From Prauserella endophytica (GTDB taxonomy: Bacteria > Actinomycetota > Actinomycetes > Mycobacteriales > Pseudonocardiaceae): a stretch of 64,000 nucleotides of DNA. Shown in pieces: positions 15,645 to 24,021 of this stretch. Below the pieces are notes generated by a model. That model was not told the origin of the DNA, made no database searches, and worked only from the letters and a program-made list of their open reading frames with translations. Where the stretch lies: positions 28,298 to 92,297 of the forward strand of contig NZ_SWMS01000027.1 of assembly GCF_005146945.1 (NCBI RefSeq), written 5' to 3'. Each line of letters opens with the position of its first letter. Positions within the stretch are counted from its first letter, which is position 1. A program made the translations under genes and the position numbers.

Positions 15645-16214
15645 ATGTTTGTGTATGGCGTGTCTTTCAGCGATGTTCAGAGTGTCGTCCGCGACGTGTC
15701 CGACTCCCTGTATGACGGGAATCTGACCGTTCGGACCGGAGAGGACCGCAGCAACCGCGCGGGCCCCCGCGCGAGGTTCACCCTCCGCACGCTCGACAGC
15801 GCGGGTACGGGCGCCAAGGGCAGCGCGTCCTGGTCGGGCAGCGGCACCGGCCCCAAAGGGCGACGACGCACCATTTCCGCGTGCTGGCACGCGCACTACG
15901 ACGTGTTGGCGGAGCTGTTCGCCCGGTTCCCGCACGCGCGGGTCGTGACGGCTATCGCCACCTACACGGCGTCGACGTTCCATGACCGTGCGCTGGCGAC
16001 CGCCTCACTCAATGTCGGTTGCCAACTCTGGCCGGTCACGGCGCCGGAATGCTGCGAGTGCGACCACTCCACCTACACCTACCGCGTCGACTCGCCCGAC
16101 TACATGCCCAGCGTGGACGCCATGCGGCCGAATTCCGACGTCGAGTACTTCCTCGACCAGCTCGACCGCGTTCTCGCCGAGAACACCTCCCGTGACAGCG
16201 AGCTCGTGTCATGA
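15645..16214 (+). CDS. Unknown 189-aa protein with CCECDH cluster
   Basis: The middle of the protein is basic and Ser/Gly-rich (GSASWSGSGTGPKGRRRTIS) and the C-terminal third has a Cys/His group (PECCECDHSTYTYRVD) that could hold a metal ion. It starts behind AAAGGAG at ATG 15645 and overlaps the next gene by four bases (ATGA), so the two are translationally coupled and probably function together. No family recognised. Confidence 0.6.
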   Translation: MFVYGVSFSDVQSVVRDVSDSLYDGNLTVRTGEDRSNRAGPRARFTLRTLDSAGTGAKGSASWSGSGTGPKGRRRTISACWHAHYDVLAELFARFPHARVVTAIATYTASTFHDRALATASLNVGCQLWPVTAPECCECDHSTYTYRVDSPDYMPSVDAMRPNSDVEYFLDQLDRVLAENTSRDSELVS

Positions 16215-17089
16215 CTGCGCACCACCCGACCGAATCCGACGCGCTGCGCGCGGCTCGTGCGGATGCCGACTCCGAACGCGCACGCGCCGATGCCGCGGAA
16301 GGGGTGAGCCGGCTGCAGGCGGCCAGCCTCGCCGAGCTGGCGGGCCTGGCCGAGGACGTGCGGTGTCTGGTCGCGGATCTCACCGACGACGCGCACAGCT
16401 CCCAGCCGATCCCACCGGACCGGCTGCGCCGGTTCACGGCCCAGCTCAACGAGCGCGCGGACACCCTGTCCCGCGCGGCGCGCGGCTACGCGGACGCGCG
16501 GGCGACCGACATGGCCTACCCGAGCATCCATGCCGATCTCGACGCGCACGGATGGACACCCCGCCCGGACCGGGACCTGGACGGCACGCTGCCGCCGATC
16601 CCGATTACGGAATTGTCCGACCGGCGGGGCTACCGGCGCGGCTGGCAGCGTGGCGCGGAGTGGATCACCCTGTGGTTCACCGGGCCCCATGGGCTGGCTT
16701 ACGCCGATTCGAGCCGGTACGGCCGGCTGTGCGAGGCGCGCGAGGTCCGCGCTGTGATCACCTCCCCGCCGCACGGTGCGGCAGACCAGGATGAGCCGGT
16801 CACTACGCGACCGGCGACGTCCGCGATCCCGTTCGATGCCACTTTCGAGCAGGTGGCCGAGCACATGCGCGCGGCCGGCTGGGGTTCCCCGGCCGAGGTC
16901 TACCGCTGCGACGCACGCGGGAAGCGGCGGGCGAACGGCAGCCGGACCTGTGCGGTATGGCGCCGGCCGAGCAATCCCGCTGCCCAGCTCTCCGTCTGGG
17001 GACGCCAGGGCGAACCCGCGCAGGTCCGGTACTGGGGAGGCCCGGTCGTCGATCTGGCCACCCTGTCGCGGATCACCGAATCCCGCTGA
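16211..17089 (+). CDS. Unknown 292-aa protein, coupled to the upstream gene
   Basis: The N-terminal 100 residues are Ala/Arg/Glu-rich and likely helical or coiled-coil (ARADADSERARADAAEG); two similar C-terminal modules follow, each with a HGW or AAGW turn and a WxTLWF/VWRRP strand, suggesting an internally duplicated small domain. No catalytic motif is seen. Its ATG lies within the stop of the previous gene. A strong hairpin follows 60 bases later, so this ends the first cargo transcription unit. Confidence 0.6.
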   Translation: MTAHHPTESDALRAARADADSERARADAAEGVSRLQAASLAELAGLAEDVRCLVADLTDDAHSSQPIPPDRLRRFTAQLNERADTLSRAARGYADARATDMAYPSIHADLDAHGWTPRPDRDLDGTLPPIPITELSDRRGYRRGWQRGAEWITLWFTGPHGLAYADSSRYGRLCEAREVRAVITSPPHGAADQDEPVTTRPATSAIPFDATFEQVAEHMRAAGWGSPAEVYRCDARGKRRANGSRTCAVWRRPSNPAAQLSVWGRQGEPAQVRYWGGPVVDLATLSRITESR

Positions 17090-17149
17090 GCCGATACCAG
17101 CGGATCACCATCCGGCGCGTCTGAACCGGCCGATTCGGACGCGCTCCCC

Positions 17150-17184
17150 GCCGGCCGACCGTTCCCTGTGGACGGTCGGCCGGC
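17150..17184 (+). terminator. 13-bp stem terminator
   Basis: GCCGGCCGACCGT (17150-17162) pairs perfectly with ACGGTCGGCCGGC (17172-17184) around a 9-base loop. It separates the 13016-17089 unit from the gene at 17239. Confidence 0.7.
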
Positions 17185-17238
17185 CCTGTCACACCCCTCT
17201 TTCTCTGCCTGGCCACGACATCAGGAAGGACACCAGCC

Positions 17239-17754
17239 ATGCCGACCGATCGCACGTACAGCCTGCTGCTGACCCTCGACGACAACCACCACGGTCGCAA
17301 CACACGTCACCTGGTCGCCACGGTGGTCTCCGTCGACGAACAAGGCCACCTGTACTCAGCCAGCGAGTACCGCGTGCCGGAGGAGGCAGCGCTGGCCGAC
17401 TTCCGTATCACCGCCTTTCTCGACTCCTCCGAGGAACACGCCTGGGGCTTCTCCCACGGCTACCAGCCCTACCTGGTGGACCTCGACCGCGCGGAAACGA
17501 TCGTCCGCACCCTGCGCAAGATCGCCAAGGGCCTGGACAAAGCCACCACCGAGCAGGGGCACGTGACCGACTTCGCCGACTACCTGTTCCGGGTGGCCAA
17601 GATCCTTCGCATCCGCTCCTTCTACCTGCGCAACTCCGACCGTCGCCGCGAGATCACCGGCCAGATGTTTTCCCAGGTCGACGCGGCCAGCGTTCAGCAC
17701 TGGGTCCGCGAACAGGAACAGCAGTACGCCAAGAAACCCGCTCACGCTGGCTGA
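17239..17754 (+). CDS. Unknown 171-aa protein
   Basis: A soluble protein (MPTDRTYSLLLTLDDNHHGR...) with a mixed alpha/beta N-terminus and a helical, charged C-terminal half (ETIVRTLRKIAKGLDKATTE). The region is uniformly high in third-position GC, unlike the first cargo genes. AGGAAGGAC is ten bases before the ATG. No domain recognised and no membrane segment. Confidence 0.6.
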   Translation: MPTDRTYSLLLTLDDNHHGRNTRHLVATVVSVDEQGHLYSASEYRVPEEAALADFRITAFLDSSEEHAWGFSHGYQPYLVDLDRAETIVRTLRKIAKGLDKATTEQGHVTDFADYLFRVAKILRIRSFYLRNSDRRREITGQMFSQVDAASVQHWVREQEQQYAKKPAHAG

Positions 17755-17807
17755 GCTACCCCGGCGCTCGATTCACCGCGACCGTCCACACAGCACTGGA
17801 GCACGCC

Positions 17808-18392
17808 ATGACCACGCTCACGCTCGCCCACACGATCGCCGGCCACCTCGGGCAGGGCTGGCACGCCTACACCGGCAAGGCCGCCGACGGCTCGGAGGCG
17901 CATCTGGCCGGCCCGAACGATCAGGTCCTCGACCTGTTCGACGGCACCAGCACCGGCCGCAAGGCCGACCAGGGCCGCCTGATCATCACCGGCTATCTCG
18001 GCTTCCTGCGCAACCACGTCCCGACCGGCATGCGGCGCGACCACACGATCACCGTCGACGAGGCCAAGCCACCGGACAGGATCGCCCGCGAGATCCGGCG
18101 CCGCCTGCTGCCGAACTACCAGGCCGCCCTGTCCGCGGCCTGGGACGCCAAGCACGCCAGCGACGCCACCGCCACCGCCCGCGAACAGCTCGCCGCGACC
18201 GTGGCCGCGAGCCTCGGCGTGCAGCGCGACGAGCCGGACACCGATTTCCACTTCGGCACGGTCGACGCAGGCGTCCACGGACGCGTGTCCGTGCGGCCCG
18301 GCACCTCCGACTCCGTGTTCACCGTCCACGTCCCGCACGACCGCGTGGCCGAGTTCGCCCGGCTGCTCACCACCTTCGGGCGCCGGCACTGA
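17808..18392 (+). CDS. Unknown 194-aa protein
   Basis: A soluble protein starting MTTLTLAHTIAGHLGQGWHA, with a central basic helix (IAREIRRRLLPNYQAALSAA) and a C-terminal beta-rich part. GGAG stands ten bases before ATG 17808; the longer frame that begins at 16776 is a shadow of the upstream gene. No motif that gives a function. A compound hairpin follows immediately. Confidence 0.6.
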   Translation: MTTLTLAHTIAGHLGQGWHAYTGKAADGSEAHLAGPNDQVLDLFDGTSTGRKADQGRLIITGYLGFLRNHVPTGMRRDHTITVDEAKPPDRIAREIRRRLLPNYQAALSAAWDAKHASDATATAREQLAATVAASLGVQRDEPDTDFHFGTVDAGVHGRVSVRPGTSDSVFTVHVPHDRVAEFARLLTTFGRRH

Positions 18393-18396
18393 TCGA

Positions 18397-18445
18397 CCCC
18401 TGGCTCGGCTCGGCCGCCCACCGCGTGGCCGCGCCGAGCCCTGGG
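18397..18445 (+). terminator. Compound hairpin terminator
   Basis: GGCTCGGC (18402-18409) pairs with GCCGAGCC (18433-18440), extended outside by CCC/GGG and inside by CGGCC (18411-18415)/GGCCG (18427-18431). It lies directly after the gene ending at 18392. Confidence 0.6.
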
Positions 18446-18556
18446 ACACCGGTGACCACCGGCCTTCGCTCACCTTCCCATTCCCGTCCGCCGGCCCCGG
18501 CGGGCGCTCGTGCGCGCATCCGTTCAACCACCCGGCCTGAGAGGACCGATACCGCC

Positions 18557-19150
18557 ATGACCACGACCCGCACAGCCGCCGCCATGGCGGACGTTCTGGA
18601 CTGCGGCCACCCCGCCACCCCGGACACCAGCGGCACCGGGGCGACCGGCTACGCCATCGACCCCGCCACCGGCGCCACGAGGTGCTACCCGTGCTCGGAC
18701 GAACGCGAACGCGAGGCCATGACCCGCGCGAACACGTTCGTCGCCTACGTGTCCACCGACGGCCGGACGCTGACCACCTGGCCCGGTGGGCACCTGGCCA
18801 CGATTGACCCGGCCGACGCCCACCAGTACGGCCGGCGCATCTACACCCCGTCCGGCGGGATGTGGACCCGCTACGTCTGGCACGCCACCGACGTCGACGG
18901 AGGCCGCTGGGTCGGCGTCAACGGCGGGCCCGGCCTGGTCATCCGCATGCGCCGGCTGCGCGTGTGCACCTGGCAAACCGAGGTCGGCAACGGCCGCAGC
19001 TCGCGCTACTGCCACCGCCGCGCCACCCACGCCGGCCGCGGCGGGGCCTTCGACCTCTACTGCCGCACCCACGCCCGCCAGGTCTTCGACCTCTACGGCT
19101 GGACCACAACCGCCCTGCCACCCCGCGCGCTCGCGCCCGTCACCGCGTGA
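18557..19150 (+). CDS. Unknown 197-aa protein with two possible zinc sites
   Basis: The N-terminal part has CGHP (residue about 15) and CYPCSDE (about 43-49), and the C-terminal part has C..x(18)..CHRRATH and YCRTHA; both groups look like zinc-binding knuckles. Between them is a beta-rich segment with several Trp and Gly. AGAGGA precedes ATG 18557 by 11 bases; the frame upstream to 18425 has no ribosome site. It lies 40-odd bases before the next gene, also Cys-rich. Zinc binding is inferred from residue spacing; function unknown. Confidence 0.6.
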   Translation: MTTTRTAAAMADVLDCGHPATPDTSGTGATGYAIDPATGATRCYPCSDEREREAMTRANTFVAYVSTDGRTLTTWPGGHLATIDPADAHQYGRRIYTPSGGMWTRYVWHATDVDGGRWVGVNGGPGLVIRMRRLRVCTWQTEVGNGRSSRYCHRRATHAGRGGAFDLYCRTHARQVFDLYGWTTTALPPRALAPVTA

Positions 19151-19197
19151 ACCGCGCCACCTGGCCCGAACCCGTACCTGATCCGAGGTGAACACCC

Positions 19198-20004
19198 ATG
19201 CCTATCGACGACCCCACAACCGCAACCCCCTCCGAGATCGACGAAGAGCTCGCCCGGCTCGACATCGAGCACGCCGAGGCCAACGACACCCTCACCGCGC
19301 TCACGGCCCGCGTCCAGCGCCTGGTGAACGACGGCATGGCCGAGTACGCGACCGAGTTGCGGCCCAGGATCGAGCAGGCCCGCCAGACCATCGCCGAGTG
19401 CGAGGCCGCCGCGCGCCCCCTCGATGCGGAGTTCGAACGCCGGGGCGGCTGGACCCGCGCCTGGCTGGTCCTCAACACCGGTGGCCACGTGCACCGCACT
19501 ACCGCCTGCCGCATCTGTTTCCCGTCCACCCGGTTCGCCTGGCTCACCCAGCTCTCCGGGCACGACGAGGCGGAGATTGTCGAGCAGGCCGGCGAGGCCG
19601 CGTGCACGGAGTGCTACCCCAGCGCGCCGGTCGACGTCCGCAAGCGGCCCAGCCGGATCAAGACCCCGGAGCAGCTCGCGCGGGAAGCGGAGAAGGCCGA
19701 ACGCGCGAAGGCCAAGGCCGCGAAAGCGATCACCGCACCGGACGGAACCCCGTTGCGCACCAAGGGATACGGCCAGATCGAGACCGAGTTCACGGCTCGC
19801 CGCTCCTACGCGGACGCGCTGGCCTACGCCCGGCACCTGTCCAGGGCCGACATCGCTCGGCACCGGGACACCATCGCCGACTACCGCGAGGACGCCCAGC
19901 TCATTCTGGCCGCCCTGGCCGCGAAGCACGGGCGGACCGAGGACGACCTACGCACCGAACTGGCGCCCAAGGTCGAATCCCGGTGGAAGCGCGAATACAA
20001 GTAG
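19198..20004 (+). CDS. Unknown 268-aa coiled-coil/zinc-type protein
   Basis: Residues 10-75 form a likely coiled coil (EIDEELARLDIEHAEANDTL). A Cys/His region follows: HRTTACRICFPSTRF and later CTECYPSAPVD, a possible Cys4 zinc site. The second half is Lys/Ala-rich and then helical. Similar N-terminal coiled coil plus HxTxC...C..C proteins are found in actinomycete phages and elements as uncharacterised proteins. GAGGTGA lies just before the ATG. Possible role in DNA or RNA binding; not established. Confidence 0.6.
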   Translation: MPIDDPTTATPSEIDEELARLDIEHAEANDTLTALTARVQRLVNDGMAEYATELRPRIEQARQTIAECEAAARPLDAEFERRGGWTRAWLVLNTGGHVHRTTACRICFPSTRFAWLTQLSGHDEAEIVEQAGEAACTECYPSAPVDVRKRPSRIKTPEQLAREAEKAERAKAKAAKAITAPDGTPLRTKGYGQIETEFTARRSYADALAYARHLSRADIARHRDTIADYREDAQLILAALAAKHGRTEDDLRTELAPKVESRWKREYK

Positions 20005-20095
20005 CCGCACCAACGCCCGTTCCCCCTTGGCCTGTCCAGCGCACGCATCCTCCGCAGTTCTACGGAATCCCGCTCTCTTACGAAAGGCACTACCG

Positions 20096-20479
20096 ATGAT
20101 TCTGGTTGAGACGCTGGAAGATCTGGTCCACAACTACCTCGAAGATCCCACCCGTCCCGGCTCAACGGTCGGCAAGGTCAACGCGCAAGACCTCGTCGGC
20201 CACGTTGCACAGCACCTCACCGAGTTCGGCGTCGACGTCGGCTTTGCCGACGGCTCCCGGCTCACCCTGGCGGGCACGACACTCCCGCCGCCGGAACCCC
20301 GGCGACACCGCCTTCCCCTGGTACTCCAGGAAAACGACGACGGCCACGTTCGCATCTACTGCGACAGCCGCGACTGCGTGTGGTCCTGGCCGCTCTACAA
20401 GAACGCACCGGCGCAGGCGAACGGTGACTCGATCACGAACGCCGTCCAGCACGCCCTCCGCCGACACGGCCACGCCTGA
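20096..20479 (+). CDS. Unknown 127-aa protein
   Basis: A small acidic protein (MILVETLEDLVHNYLEDPTR...) with a CDSRDC motif near residue 90 that could be a redox or metal site. The ATG at 20096 is preceded by CGAAAGG. It ends the second cargo block: a long hairpin follows within 30 bases. No family recognised. Confidence 0.6.
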   Translation: MILVETLEDLVHNYLEDPTRPGSTVGKVNAQDLVGHVAQHLTEFGVDVGFADGSRLTLAGTTLPPPEPRRHRLPLVLQENDDGHVRIYCDSRDCVWSWPLYKNAPAQANGDSITNAVQHALRRHGHA

Positions 20480-20507
20480 CACACCACCCACCTCACCCAG
20501 ACACAAG

Positions 20508-20548
20508 ACCGGCGCGATACCTCCCCACAGCGAGGGCATCGCGCCGGT
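20508..20548 (+). terminator. 11-bp stem terminator
   Basis: ACCGGCGCGAT (20508-20518) pairs perfectly with ATCGCGCCGGT (20538-20548); an inner CCTC/GAGG extends the stem. A T-containing run (TCTTGCT) follows. Confidence 0.65.
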
Positions 20549-20585
20549 TCTTGCTCTGAACCGTTTTCGAAGGACACGAACCCTC

Positions 20586-21200
20586 ATGACTACCAACGAC
20601 ATTCGCGACGCGCGACAACTCATCGCCGAGATAAACCACCCCACCGAACGCCCGCGCTGGGCGTGGTGGGCGCCCGGAGACGCCACCCGATACCACGTCA
20701 CCCTGCTCAACGCCGCGCCCAGCGACGCGATGCTCGGCACGGCGCCGATCGGAACGTTCCGTGCCCTCGTGATCACCATCGACCTGTACACCGATCGCCC
20801 GATCTCGATCGTGGTCCCGCGACCGACCAACGACGAAGACCGGTACACCGCCGAGGAATGGGTATACCGCAAGTTCCCCGGCGGCTGGTGGCCCGGCATC
20901 CGACCACTGCTCGCCGCACTGGGCTGGACACCCAAAACCGACCGCGACACCAGCTACCGCAGCACGGATCACCGAGACATCACCGCCGCGATTGCGCGTG
21001 ACTGCAGCACAAGCACTCCCAGGACATCGGCCGAGCGCGTCATCGAGCTCCTCAACCAGTACGGCCAGGCCAAGTTCGGAGACGAATGGTGGCCCGGCAA
21101 CGCCGATTCCTGGCTGGACCAAGCCGACGCTGACGAACTGGCCACGCTTCTGGACGAGTTCGATCACGGCTCACGCCAGAGCCGAAACTCGCTCCAGTAA
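20586..21200 (+). CDS. Unknown 204-aa protein
   Basis: A soluble acidic protein with several Trp-rich segments (RPRWAWWAPGD, GGWWPGIRP, DEWWPGNADS). The repeated WWPG is unusual and may mark two copies of a small fold. No catalytic motif is visible. It begins at ATG 20586, 37 bases after the terminator, so it opens a new transcription unit. Directly downstream in the same frame lies a stop-broken coding-like stretch described separately. Confidence 0.6.
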   Translation: MTTNDIRDARQLIAEINHPTERPRWAWWAPGDATRYHVTLLNAAPSDAMLGTAPIGTFRALVITIDLYTDRPISIVVPRPTNDEDRYTAEEWVYRKFPGGWWPGIRPLLAALGWTPKTDRDTSYRSTDHRDITAAIARDCSTSTPRTSAERVIELLNQYGQAKFGDEWWPGNADSWLDQADADELATLLDEFDHGSRQSRNSLQ

Positions 21201-21215
21201 CGAACACCGTCGTAG

Positions 21216-21407
21216 GCATCCACGTCGTCCTCTACCGATCGGACGGGCCGCCAGATCCGTGTCCCGATCGACCTCGACGACACCGAGTCCTGGCTTGTCC
21301 GCAATGCCAAGGACAACACCGCTCCCGTCCATGGATGCCGTAATCAGATCACCGCAACTGTCCGCTCTGGACATCCGCATCTCTGCCTCTCGTCGATGAA
21401 GGGGTGA
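21216..21407 (+). pseudogene. Possible gene remnant without a start codon
   Basis: Between the genes at 20586 and 21411, the frame 21216-21407 is open for 63 codons after a TAG and reads plausibly as protein (QIRVPIDLDDTESWLVRNAK) with the high third-position GC of real genes here. It contains no ATG, GTG or TTG in a useful place; the only ATG is three codons before the stop. It may be the tail of a gene broken by a frameshift or an early stop, or a product with an unusual start. It is the same frame as the upstream gene, separated from it by two stops. Confidence 0.35.
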
Positions 21408-21410
21408 CTC

Positions 21411-22622
21411 ATGCACACGTTGACCGCCGACACGCCGGACCTCGCCGCCTATGACGTCATCCTCGTCAATTCAAGCGGTGGCAAGGACTCGCAAGCCATG
21501 CTGGATGTGGTCTGCACGCTCGCGCAACGCGCAGGCGTACTCGACCGCGTGACCGTCCTGCACTGCGCGCTCGGACACGTCGAATGGCCAGGAACCAGCG
21601 AGCTGGCGCGCACGCAGGCCGAGCATTACGGGGTGCGCTACGAAGAGCGCCACCGTGAGCAGGGCCTGCTGCTCGACCAGGTTTGCCGCCGAGGTAAGTG
21701 GCCGTCGGCCTCGGCGCGCTACTGCACCTCGGACCAGAAGCGAGGCCCAGCAAGGAAGATCATCACGCAACTGGTCGCCGAGCTCGGCGATCTGGACCGT
21801 CCGGCCCGCGTGTTGAACTGCATGGGCCTGCGCGCGGAGGAATCACGCGCCAGGCTACGGAAATCGCCGCTGAGCCGCGACGAGGCCGCCAGCAGCGGAC
21901 GCCGCATCGTGGACACCTGGCTGCCGATTCACGACTGGACGGAAGACCAGGTGTGGCAACGCATTCGCCAATCGGGTGTTCCATACCACCCGGCGTACGA
22001 CCAGGGCATGACCCGACTGTCGTGCTCGCTGTGCGTGCTCGCAAGCCGCGCCGATCTGATTCGTGCCGCGCAGCTTCGACCGGATCTTGCCGCCGAATAC
22101 GCCACGTTGGAAACCGAGATCGGCCACCGTTTCCGCAACGACATGTCCATGTCGGACATCATCACCGCGGCAGCGGCCAGCAGCGCGGTCAGCCTGGAAG
22201 GCGCCGAGCACGCCGCCGTAGTCGAGCTCGGCCAGGGCCAGCTCTGGTGGCCGCGGTTCGAACGGCACACCGACCGCTACGGAACCATCTTCCTGTGCAC
22301 CGGGCCGGACAGCGAGGACTACGTCACCTTCGAGTCCGCTCCCGTCGGTTCCCGCGGCCGACTAGTCGCCGTCGTGCTGGAAACTCGGCCGTCCGTCCAC
22401 TGTGGTGACCTCACCCGCGGCCTAGCGCCGACGACCCCGGCGGTCGGGGAGGAGATCACGCTCGGGTCGGGAACCGTGTTCACCGAGCCCGACCCGGACA
22501 CCGGTCTACCCACCGCCGTCGGCCTCGTCCCGGACGACGGCCGGGACGAGGACTGGTTGGACCCGCGCGCCCTCTACCGCTGCCACAACCAGACCGTCCG
22601 GCTCGAACTCCGCGCTGCCTGA
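21411..22622 (+). CDS. PP-loop ATPase, PAPS-reductase/DndC-like protein
   Basis: A 403-residue protein of the adenine-nucleotide alpha-hydrolase superfamily. Seen: PP-loop VNSSGGKDSQAM at residues about 18-30, YCTSDQKRGPARKII matching the [RK]xCT..xK..P block of PAPS reductase and DndC proteins, GLRAEESRARL, and a Cys pair SCSLCVLAS. The family activates a substrate by adenylation or reduces PAPS; DndC is the sulfur-inserting member of DNA phosphorothioation. The C-terminal 150 residues are beta-rich and unlike CysH. No dndB/D/E-type genes are nearby, so assimilatory sulfate reduction or standard Dnd modification are both unlikely. Possibly a nucleotide- or DNA-modifying enzyme acting with the other PP-loop protein and the Mom-like protein. 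GGGGTGA precedes the ATG. Confidence 0.8.
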   Translation: MHTLTADTPDLAAYDVILVNSSGGKDSQAMLDVVCTLAQRAGVLDRVTVLHCALGHVEWPGTSELARTQAEHYGVRYEERHREQGLLLDQVCRRGKWPSASARYCTSDQKRGPARKIITQLVAELGDLDRPARVLNCMGLRAEESRARLRKSPLSRDEAASSGRRIVDTWLPIHDWTEDQVWQRIRQSGVPYHPAYDQGMTRLSCSLCVLASRADLIRAAQLRPDLAAEYATLETEIGHRFRNDMSMSDIITAAAASSAVSLEGAEHAAVVELGQGQLWWPRFERHTDRYGTIFLCTGPDSEDYVTFESAPVGSRGRLVAVVLETRPSVHCGDLTRGLAPTTPAVGEEITLGSGTVFTEPDPDTGLPTAVGLVPDDGRDEDWLDPRALYRCHNQTVRLELRAA

Positions 22623-22735
22623 CCGCTGCTCGGCGCAGGCACGTGGGTGGTCCCGCTGATCAATCCCATGGATCTGCGGGACTCGGCCATTCCCGTGCGC
22701 CTCAACGCAAACCCCCAGCGAACAGGAGCTACGTC

Positions 22736-23263
22736 ATGACCGACACATCCGTCCCCCCGATTCCCGCCTGGCTGGCCCATCTGCCCACGGTCGGCGGTCT
22801 CGTGGTCCCGTGGATCACCCCTCGGACCTCCGACGGCCGGTATCTGTTCGGCTCGGTCAACCGCGATCGGATGGAGCACGCGTTGCTGCGCCGATGGTGC
22901 GGCGTGTGCGGCCGACCCCATGCCGACCGGCTGGTGTTGCTGATGCGGCTGTCCGACCTATCGCGCCGGTGCACCAGCGAACCCCCGCTGCATCCCCAGT
23001 GCGCCGCCTACACCATCACGGCCTGCCCGATGGTCGCCGGGCGCCTCGACCACTACCGCTCTACCCCGCGGCGGCTGGACGCCACGATGGCGCCGGCACC
23101 GGACTCAGCGGCCCGCCAAGGCTCGCCCGCCGAGCCGTGGTTCGCCGTGTGGCAGGACGGCTACCAGGTCGTCACCGACCACGGCAACCTCGCCGCGTCC
23201 TACGCCGACAGGCGCCCCCTGCGGATCCGGCCCATCACCTGGCGGCTGCCCGCCATCCTCTGA
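22736..23263 (+). CDS. Unknown 175-aa protein with CxxC...C zinc-like motif
   Basis: Residues about 52-62 read RRWCGVCGRPHADR and residues 80-100 contain RRCTSEPPLHPQCAAY and ITACPMV, a Cys/His set that fits a zinc site. The rest is short and beta-rich. ACAGGAG lies seven bases before ATG 22736; the frame upstream to 22643 lacks a site. Proteins with the HPxCAAYTxxACP pattern occur widely in actinomycete plasmids and elements and are unnamed. Function unknown. Confidence 0.6.
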   Translation: MTDTSVPPIPAWLAHLPTVGGLVVPWITPRTSDGRYLFGSVNRDRMEHALLRRWCGVCGRPHADRLVLLMRLSDLSRRCTSEPPLHPQCAAYTITACPMVAGRLDHYRSTPRRLDATMAPAPDSAARQGSPAEPWFAVWQDGYQVVTDHGNLAASYADRRPLRIRPITWRLPAIL

Positions 23264-23364
23264 CGACCCCGCGAACACGTCCACCAGCGCCGTTCGCTGC
23301 CACGGGCGCGTGATCGACCCGCGCTCACACCCCTTGCCATCACACCGAACTGAAGGAGGCACGC

Positions 23365-23934
23365 ATGCGCCACTACAGCCCACCCACCGTCGCACCGGAC
23401 GACGAGTTCGACATGTACGGCCTCGAACTGGAACTGGGCACCTGGTCCTACATACTCGATGACTTCGGCATCGTCTACGGACCCGGCTGGTACCCGTTCC
23501 ACCGCGCGCTAACCCGATCCGAACAGAACCCGTCCGCCCCGCTCCTGAACCGCGCCGTGCCGGTCGGCACGACCAAGCCCACGGGCGTCCGGCTCTCGCC
23601 GAACGTCGCGGAGTACTCGTGGCGCAACGAGTACGTCCTGCTGGCACCGATCGACCACCGCGTACAGGCCCGCACGCGGCTGTTCGTCCGCAAGCAGGGC
23701 CTGGGCGCCATGGTCCGCCGCATCACCATCGAGGTCGACCTCCGGGCCGAGCTCGTCACGATCCCCGACCAGTGCCCTGCGGCACTGCGGGAGCAGGCCG
23801 AGGTCAAGGGCCAGCGCGTGCTCGACCTCCTCCAGGCCGCGCGCCGCGAACGCCGCCGTCGCGCGAAGACACCGACCGCAGTGCTCGGTCCGTGGGTCCA
23901 GGACCAGTCCGCGGGACCGCAAGCCGCGACGTGA
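23365..23934 (+). CDS. Unknown 189-aa protein
   Basis: An acidic N-terminus (DDEFDMYGLELELGTW), a beta-rich middle and a basic helical C-terminal region (LQAARRERRRRAKT). GAAGGAGGC stands directly before ATG 23365. No recognised domain. It sits between a zinc-type protein and the Mom-like acyltransferase, with 87 bases to the latter. Confidence 0.6.
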   Translation: MRHYSPPTVAPDDEFDMYGLELELGTWSYILDDFGIVYGPGWYPFHRALTRSEQNPSAPLLNRAVPVGTTKPTGVRLSPNVAEYSWRNEYVLLAPIDHRVQARTRLFVRKQGLGAMVRRITIEVDLRAELVTIPDQCPAALREQAEVKGQRVLDLLQAARRERRRRAKTPTAVLGPWVQDQSAGPQAAT

Positions 23935-24021
23935 CAGCAACTCGCCCAGCAACCACCAGACACCAGCAAAGGGGGTGATATCGCAACCCTTGCCACCCCT
24001 CGAAGGGAGGGACGACCAACC

